Positions 6,306-9,136 of a stretch of 9,136 nucleotides of DNA are shown here, piece by piece. Position 1 is the first letter of the stretch. Each line of letters begins with the position of its first letter. Below the pieces are notes generated by a model, which saw only the letters and a program-made list of their open reading frames with translations, did no database searches and was not told the origin of the DNA. This DNA comes from Treponema sp. (GTDB lineage: Bacteria; Spirochaetota; Spirochaetia; Treponematales; Breznakiellaceae). The translations under genes and the position numbers were made by a program. The stretch is from NCBI GenBank assembly GCA_031273405.1, contig JAISRW010000047.1, positions 1-9,136 of the forward strand. Direction: 5' to 3'.

Positions 6306-6334
6306 AGCATACCTGAAAGCTTCCCCCGGTTCAA
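6306..6334 (-). promoter_or_regulatory. Candidate promoter of the symporter gene (possibly leaderless)
   Basis: On the minus strand TTGAAC (6329-6334) and TATGCT (6306-6311) are separated by 17 nt; each matches the consensus at 4 of 6. Only 6 nt separate the -10 from the ATG (6297-6299), so the predicted start falls at or next to the start codon. No good Shine-Dalgarno is present. Confidence 0.4.
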
Positions 6335-6357
6335 GGCTTCCCTGCCCAAGCTGCGGT

Positions 6358-6386
6358 TTGCATAGGCGGGGCGGAATAATTAGAAT
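6358..6386 (+). promoter_or_regulatory. Candidate promoter of ndk (possibly leaderless)
   Basis: TTGCAT (6358-6363; weak, 3/6) and TAGAAT (6381-6386; 5/6) have a 17-nt spacer. Seven nt (TAAATAT) separate the -10 from the ndk ATG, so initiation would fall at the start codon. No Shine-Dalgarno is seen in those bases. The -35 side overlaps the region used by the divergent symporter promoter's upstream flank. Confidence 0.4.
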
Positions 6387-6393
6387 TAAATAT

Positions 6394-6837
6394 ATGGAAA
6401 GAACATTTATTATGCTGAAACCGGGGGTTCTCCCGAGGCGCATTGTCGGGGAAGTGATCAGCCGTTTTGAAAGGAAGGGGCTGAAGATCATAGCCGTAAA
6501 AATGCTCCGTGTGGACAAGAGTATGGTGGAAACCCATTATATGGAGCATAGGGGAAAGGACTTTTACGGCGAACTGGTGGAATATACCCTTTCGGGGCCT
6601 GTAATAGCGATGATCCTGGAAGGGGAAGGCGCCATCGCCCTGGTCCGCCGCCTGGTGGGATCGACGGATATACGGGAGTCTTTGCCGGGGACCATCCGGG
6701 GCGACTATGCCGCCCGGACTAGGCTCAACATTGTCCATGCTTCGGACTCCCCCGAAAGCGCCGCCAGAGAAACGGCTTTTTTCTTTAAACCCGAAGAAAT
6801 CTGCCCCTGGGAAGACGGTAACGCCACTTGGTTTTAG
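6394..6837 (+). CDS. ndk: Nucleoside diphosphate kinase
   Basis: Ndk moves the gamma-phosphate from ATP to NDPs through a phospho-histidine and balances (d)NTP pools in the cytoplasm. The protein is 147 aa, normal for the family. The start ATG (6394-6396) gives MERTFIMLKPG, matching the usual N-terminus; the frame runs further upstream into the symporter gene but that extension has no family match. Visible residues are Lys9 in LKPG, SRFERKGLKI (23-32), HYMEHRGKDFY (48-58), GPVIAMILEGEGA, PGTIRGDYA (98-106) and NIVHASDS with catalytic His115. The motif KPGVLPR in place of KPDGVQR is a variant. Divergent from the symporter, with mscS 197 nt downstream on the same strand under its own promoter. 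Identity is secure. Confidence 0.95.
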   Translation: MERTFIMLKPGVLPRRIVGEVISRFERKGLKIIAVKMLRVDKSMVETHYMEHRGKDFYGELVEYTLSGPVIAMILEGEGAIALVRRLVGSTDIRESLPGTIRGDYAARTRLNIVHASDSPESAARETAFFFKPEEICPWEDGNATWF

Positions 6838-6885
6838 CCCCCCTTAGGAGTTTGTTGCGCTTGTAGGTTTTTACGGCCTTTTTTC

Positions 6886-6914
6886 TTGACCCGCCGCCGC
6901 AGATTGGATAGGAT
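6886..6914 (+). promoter_or_regulatory. Promoter upstream of mscS
   Basis: TTGACC (6886-6891; 5/6) and TAGGAT (6909-6914; 4/6) are separated by exactly 17 nt. The predicted start near 6921 gives a ~114-nt GC-rich leader containing an ACAGCG-CATT-CGCTGT hairpin (6972-6987). It is preceded by a T-rich stretch (6868-6885). It would let mscS be expressed independently of ndk. Confidence 0.6.
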
Positions 6915-7022
6915 GGTATCAGCAGTCTGTTGCGATTGCCCATAAACCCGGCGCCGTGCGTCCGTGCGAGGACAGCGCATTCGCTGTTCCCGGCGGCATA
7001 TGGCGGCGGATGCGGGGTCGAG

Positions 7023-7028
7023 AGGAGG
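7023..7028 (+). promoter_or_regulatory. Shine-Dalgarno that sets the mscS GTG start
   Basis: AGGAGG lies 6 nt before the GTG at 7035. The ATG at 7030 is 1 nt from it, is out of frame and reads only ATG-ACG-TGA, so GTG is the likely start. The upstream in-frame codons have no family match. Confidence 0.75.
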
Positions 7029-7034
7029 CATGAC

Positions 7035-7865
7035 GTGAACGAGATAGCGCTGGAATTGTGGTACAGTCATAAAGATTTTGTCCTGGGCCTGGGCCGCCGG
7101 GCTTTGACAGCCGTCTTAATCATTATCGTTGGGCGCATTGCGGTTCTGGTGATGGGGAAACTTGTCGGCACAGGGAAGCTAAAAGTCGATGAGACCCTGA
7201 CTTCGGTGCTCCGGTGCATAATAAGGTACGGGATCGTCATCGTCTGCGCCATCATGATCCTGGATGTTTTCGGCTTTAATACCAACAGCCTTATCGCCCT
7301 CCTGGGGGCCGCGGGAGTGGCGGTAGGACTGGCCCTCAAGGATACGCTGAGCAATATCGCCGCCGGAATTTTTCTTCTTTTCCTGCGCCCGTTCCGCCAG
7401 GGGGACTTCATCGAATTCGGCTCCTTTATGGGGACAGTCAGGGAGATAAACCTTTTCGCCACGATTCTGGAAACCGGAGACGGGATCTATATTTCCGCCC
7501 CCAACGCCAGCCTCTGGGGCGTTCCGATGAAAAACTATACCCGCAACAACCGGCGGCGCATGGATCTTTCCGTGATGATTGCCTATTCCGACTCCATAGA
7601 TACCGCCTTCGGTGTCCTGAAGGAAATAGCCGCCGGGGAAAAACGCTTTCTTCCAAACCCTCCGCCCCAGATCATGGTCCAGTCCATGGCCGATTCGGGG
7701 GTCAGTATCATGCTCCGGGCCTGGACCCATGCCGATGTGTATTGGAGCGTGTATTGGGACCAGATGCGGAACATCAAGGAGAACATAGAAGCCGCCGGCC
7801 TTACTATTCCCTTCCCCCAGAGGGATATCAGAATAGTCAGGACTACAGACGCAACCGGCTCCTAG
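7035..7865 (+). CDS. mscS: Small-conductance mechanosensitive channel, MscS family
   Basis: MscS forms an inner-membrane heptamer that opens on membrane tension and releases solutes during osmotic downshock. From the GTG start the protein is 276 aa, close to the 286 aa of the E. coli channel. Membrane segments are at ~22-42 and ~60-80, and the pore-lining TM3 is at ~85-115. TM3 has the Gly/Ala pattern LIALLGAAGVAVGLALKDTL followed by SNIAAGIFLLFLRPFRQGDF, which is close to the E. coli TM3/beta-domain junction. The beta domain includes GTVREINLFATILETGDG and APNASLWG; a C-terminal alpha/beta domain follows. It has its own promoter and Shine-Dalgarno. Its TAG stop (7863-7865) overlaps the stop of convergent proC by sharing CTAG. 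A small MscS-type channel is secure; which paralogue is not. Confidence 0.9.
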   Translation: MNEIALELWYSHKDFVLGLGRRALTAVLIIIVGRIAVLVMGKLVGTGKLKVDETLTSVLRCIIRYGIVIVCAIMILDVFGFNTNSLIALLGAAGVAVGLALKDTLSNIAAGIFLLFLRPFRQGDFIEFGSFMGTVREINLFATILETGDGIYISAPNASLWGVPMKNYTRNNRRRMDLSVMIAYSDSIDTAFGVLKEIAAGEKRFLPNPPPQIMVQSMADSGVSIMLRAWTHADVYWSVYWDQMRNIKENIEAAGLTIPFPQRDIRIVRTTDATGS

Positions 7866-8725
7866 CCTAATTCAGCGGCGCGTTTCCAGGCGGCTTCTAC
7901 GGCGTTCATGACGGCGCCCCGGAAGCAGCCGTTTTCAAGGGCCCCGATGCCGGCAATGGTGGTTCCGCCGGGAGAGGCAACCATATCCTTAAGTTCTCCC
8001 GGATGCCTGCCGGTTTCCAGAACCATGGCGGCCGAACCCAGGACCGTTCCCGCAGCATAGCGGAGGGCCTTGTCCCTGGGCAGGCCCGCTTTGACGCCAC
8101 CGTCAGCCAGGGCTTCGATAAAAAGATACACAAAAGCCGGGCCGGACCCCGAAAGGCCGGTCACCGCGTCAAGATAGCTCTCCTCCAGCCTGTCTACCAT
8201 GCCGGCGGCGGCGAGGATCTTTTCCAGTTCCGCCGCTTTCCCGGCCGGCACCTGCCGGGAAGAAGCCATGACAATGACGCCCCGGGAAACGAGGGCCGGC
8301 GTGTTGGGCATGATGCGCACCACCGGCGGCGGGGAGACCAGCGCCGAATGTTCCGCCGCCTTGGCTGAAACCGGCTTGTCTCCGGCAAGAACCGCCTGCA
8401 CTTTCGCGATAGTCCAGCCCGCGGCCATGGAAATCAAAACCGGTGCCCGGTCCGCCGCCGCTCTCTTTTGGACCGCCGGGGCAATCTCTTCCAGCAGGTT
8501 TTTCAGGATCTGGGGCTTCACCGCCAGGAAGACAAAATCGCTGTTCTCCACAGCTTCGATATTGGAAGAGTAAACCTTCCCTCCCAAAGCCCCGGCGGCG
8601 CTTTCGGCCCTGGAATAATCGATGTCGGCAAAACCGATGTTTTCCGCTCCCACCGTTTTTGCGGCGCCCCTCATGAGGGCGCTCCCCATGTTCCCGCTTC
8701 CTATGCAGGCAATGCTTACATTCAT
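7862..8725 (-). CDS. proC: Pyrroline-5-carboxylate reductase
   Basis: ProC reduces pyrroline-5-carboxylate to L-proline with NAD(P)H in the last step of proline synthesis, in the cytoplasm. The ATG at 8723-8725 gives 287 aa. A Rossmann motif IACIGSGNMGSALMRG (5-20) opens the protein, then LAVKPQ (67-72), ISMAAG (98-103), VVRIMPNTPALV (135-146) and the P5CR signature region LSGSGPAFVYLFIEALADGG (191-210) with the following GLP. About 20 extra residues (~113-134, AGDKPVSAKAAEHSALVSPP) lie before the VVRIMPNTP motif, which explains why it exceeds the usual ~265-275 aa. There is no Shine-Dalgarno; a -10-like box lies 7 nt upstream. Convergent with mscS, with overlapping stop codons. Identity is secure. 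Confidence 0.95.
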   Translation of the reverse strand: MNVSIACIGSGNMGSALMRGAAKTVGAENIGFADIDYSRAESAAGALGGKVYSSNIEAVENSDFVFLAVKPQILKNLLEEIAPAVQKRAAADRAPVLISMAAGWTIAKVQAVLAGDKPVSAKAAEHSALVSPPPVVRIMPNTPALVSRGVIVMASSRQVPAGKAAELEKILAAAGMVDRLEESYLDAVTGLSGSGPAFVYLFIEALADGGVKAGLPRDKALRYAAGTVLGSAAMVLETGRHPGELKDMVASPGGTTIAGIGALENGCFRGAVMNAVEAAWKRAAELG

Positions 8726-8732
8726 GTATCAG

Positions 8733-8761
8733 ATTTTAGCCGGATGGGGCAAAGAATTCAA
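8733..8761 (-). promoter_or_regulatory. Candidate promoter of proC (possibly leaderless)
   Basis: On the minus strand TTGAAT (8756-8761; 4/6) and TAAAAT (8733-8738; 5/6) have a 17-nt spacer. Seven nt (CTGATAC) separate the -10 from the ATG, so the predicted transcription start is at the start codon. It is the best of the three promoter/start combinations of this type in the window. Confidence 0.5.
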
Positions 8762-8990
8762 CGGGCGGACGCCGTAGTTCGCGTAACGTCTCTTCGCCCC
8801 CTGCGCGTACTACAGCCGTGTCTCTCCCGCCGGAGCCGGCCCTAAGGATGCGCACATTCAGCGGCACGAATAGCCGTCATGCCGATAGCATACCATGAGG
8901 ACCGATCGAAGCGAGGGGGGGCTGTAGCCCTCTTTGCAAAGGACCCTGCGGGGTCCTCAAGCACGGGCGAACAAGAAAAGTTCTGAAATC
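8762..8990. other. Structured GC-rich non-coding stretch between proC and the hairpin array
   Basis: I find no convincing gene here. The segment holds several short inverted repeats: GCCGG/CCGGC (~8834-8845), CGGC/GCCG around a 7-nt loop near 8862-8876, GGGCT/AGCCC around GT (near 8917-8930), and a perfect 7-bp stem AGGACCC-TGCG-GGGTCCT (8940-8957). A 73-aa frame on the minus strand crosses part of it but has no Shine-Dalgarno or recognisable motif. It may be a degraded repeat or a structured RNA. Confidence 0.4.
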
Positions 8991-9009
8991 GCGCTATGAC
9001 TGATATAGT

Positions 9010-9130
9010 TATAAACGACCACCGCCTAAAGGCGGTGGGTTTTTTAGCGGCTGAAAGCCGCATTGGGGCTAAAGCCCCCTAAAATGTCCTTTTGCTAAAG
9101 CAATCTAAAGTTTACGACTAAAACTCGTCT
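9010..9130 (-). mobile_element. Hairpin array resembling an IS200/IS605-type element end (possible omega-RNA scaffold)
   Basis: Five consecutive stem-loops share a (C)TAAA-type or GAA loop on the + strand (CTTTAG or TTC on the minus): CCACCGCC-TAAA-GGCGGTGG (9019-9038), GCGGCT-GAA-AGCCGC (9047-9061), GGGGC-TAAA-GCCCC (9065-9078), TTGC-TAAA-GCAA (9092-9103) and ACGA-CTAAAAC-TCGT (9114-9128). IS200/IS605 elements have subterminal hairpins of this kind, and in tnpB-type elements the right end encodes the guide RNA scaffold right after tnpB. In that case tnpB would lie on the minus strand beyond 9136. No transposase is visible in the window, so this is a structural resemblance only. Confidence 0.45.
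9019..9045 (+). terminator. Hairpin plus T-run with intrinsic-terminator form (+ strand)
   Basis: The perfect 8-bp GC-rich stem (9019-9026 with 9031-9038) is followed by G and six T (9040-9045). On the + strand this has the classic terminator form. No + strand gene ends just upstream, so it could equally be part of the transposon-end array. Confidence 0.45.
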
Positions 9131-9136
9131 CTTGAT
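9105..9136 (-). CDS. Possible last codons of a gene entering from beyond the window (tnpB-like candidate)
   Basis: One minus-strand frame reads QETSFSRKL and stops at TAG (9105-9107), immediately before the hairpin array. Such a placement would fit a tnpB C-terminus followed by an omega-RNA scaffold. Ten codons are far too few to identify a protein, and other frames also stop within 40 nt. Confidence 0.2.
   Translation of the reverse strand, partial: QETSFSRKL

Noticed and set aside
6226..6393. Upstream extension of the ndk frame
   Set aside because: It overlaps the start of the divergent symporter; the family N-terminus begins at the ATG at 6394.
6930..7034. Upstream extension of the mscS frame
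   Set aside because: No MscS similarity, and a strong Shine-Dalgarno points to GTG 7035.
8842..9063. 73-codon minus-strand frame
   Set aside because: It crosses the hairpin array, lacks a ribosome site and has no recognisable domain.
9019..9128. CRISPR array
   Set aside because: The units are hairpins of different sequence sharing only a loop type; there are no constant direct repeats or regular spacers.
1..9136. tRNA, rRNA, phage or defence-system genes
   Set aside because: I looked on both strands and saw no cloverleaf, rRNA words, integrase, restriction, toxin-antitoxin or Cas-like proteins.

Overview
This 9.1 kb window is chromosomal sequence, GC-rich in its genes and AT-rich in some intergenic patches. 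It fits a spirochaete of the Treponema group. The evidence is a clostridial/treponemal-type single-chain PurL, an Ndk with a KPGVLPR variant of the usual KPDGVQR motif, a divergent SDF-family symporter, and short mosaic palindromic repeats between genes. A termite-gut or related free-living treponeme is my inference; the sequence alone does not prove it. The core genes are all metabolic or housekeeping. I see no phage genes, CRISPR array, rRNA or tRNA.

Layout. (1) 1-1472 (+): the 3' part of purL (FGAM synthase), with an odd His-rich linker before its glutaminase domain. (2) 1473-1733: a palindromic repeat, other hairpins and a repeat module. (3) 1734-2144 (-): a small secreted FecR-like protein with a clear promoter overlapped by a 34-bp palindrome and a pair of 9-bp direct repeats. 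(4) 2223-2494: AT-rich DNA with a small element bounded by 11-bp inverted repeats and a second copy of the palindrome. (5) 2495-4900 (-): tex, with an expanded low-complexity C-terminal tail. (6) 4901-5066: a third palindrome copy in the tex leader, a terminator and a nested hairpin. (7) 5067-6299 (-): a divergent dicarboxylate/amino-acid:cation symporter homologue. (8) 6394-6837 (+): ndk, divergent from the symporter. (9) 7035-7865 (+): a small MscS channel with its own promoter. (10) 7862-8725 (-): proC, tail to tail with mscS and sharing a CTAG over both stop codons. (11) 8726-9136: no convincing complete gene. It holds a structured GC-rich stretch, then an array of CTAAA-loop hairpins that looks like the end of an IS200/IS605 (tnpB/omega-RNA) element.

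The genes do not form one pathway. They cover purine synthesis (purL), nucleotide balance (ndk), proline synthesis (proC), transcription/RNA-associated function (tex), solute uptake and osmotic release. The most interesting signals are in the non-coding DNA. A palindromic repeat occurs three times, each time in the same sense relative to local transcription. Three genes lacking a Shine-Dalgarno (symporter, ndk, proC) each have a promoter-like -10 box only 6-7 nt before the ATG, which suggests leaderless mRNAs. Tex, the FecR-like gene and mscS, by contrast, have Shine-Dalgarno sites. The hairpin array at the right edge may be a transposon guide-RNA scaffold.
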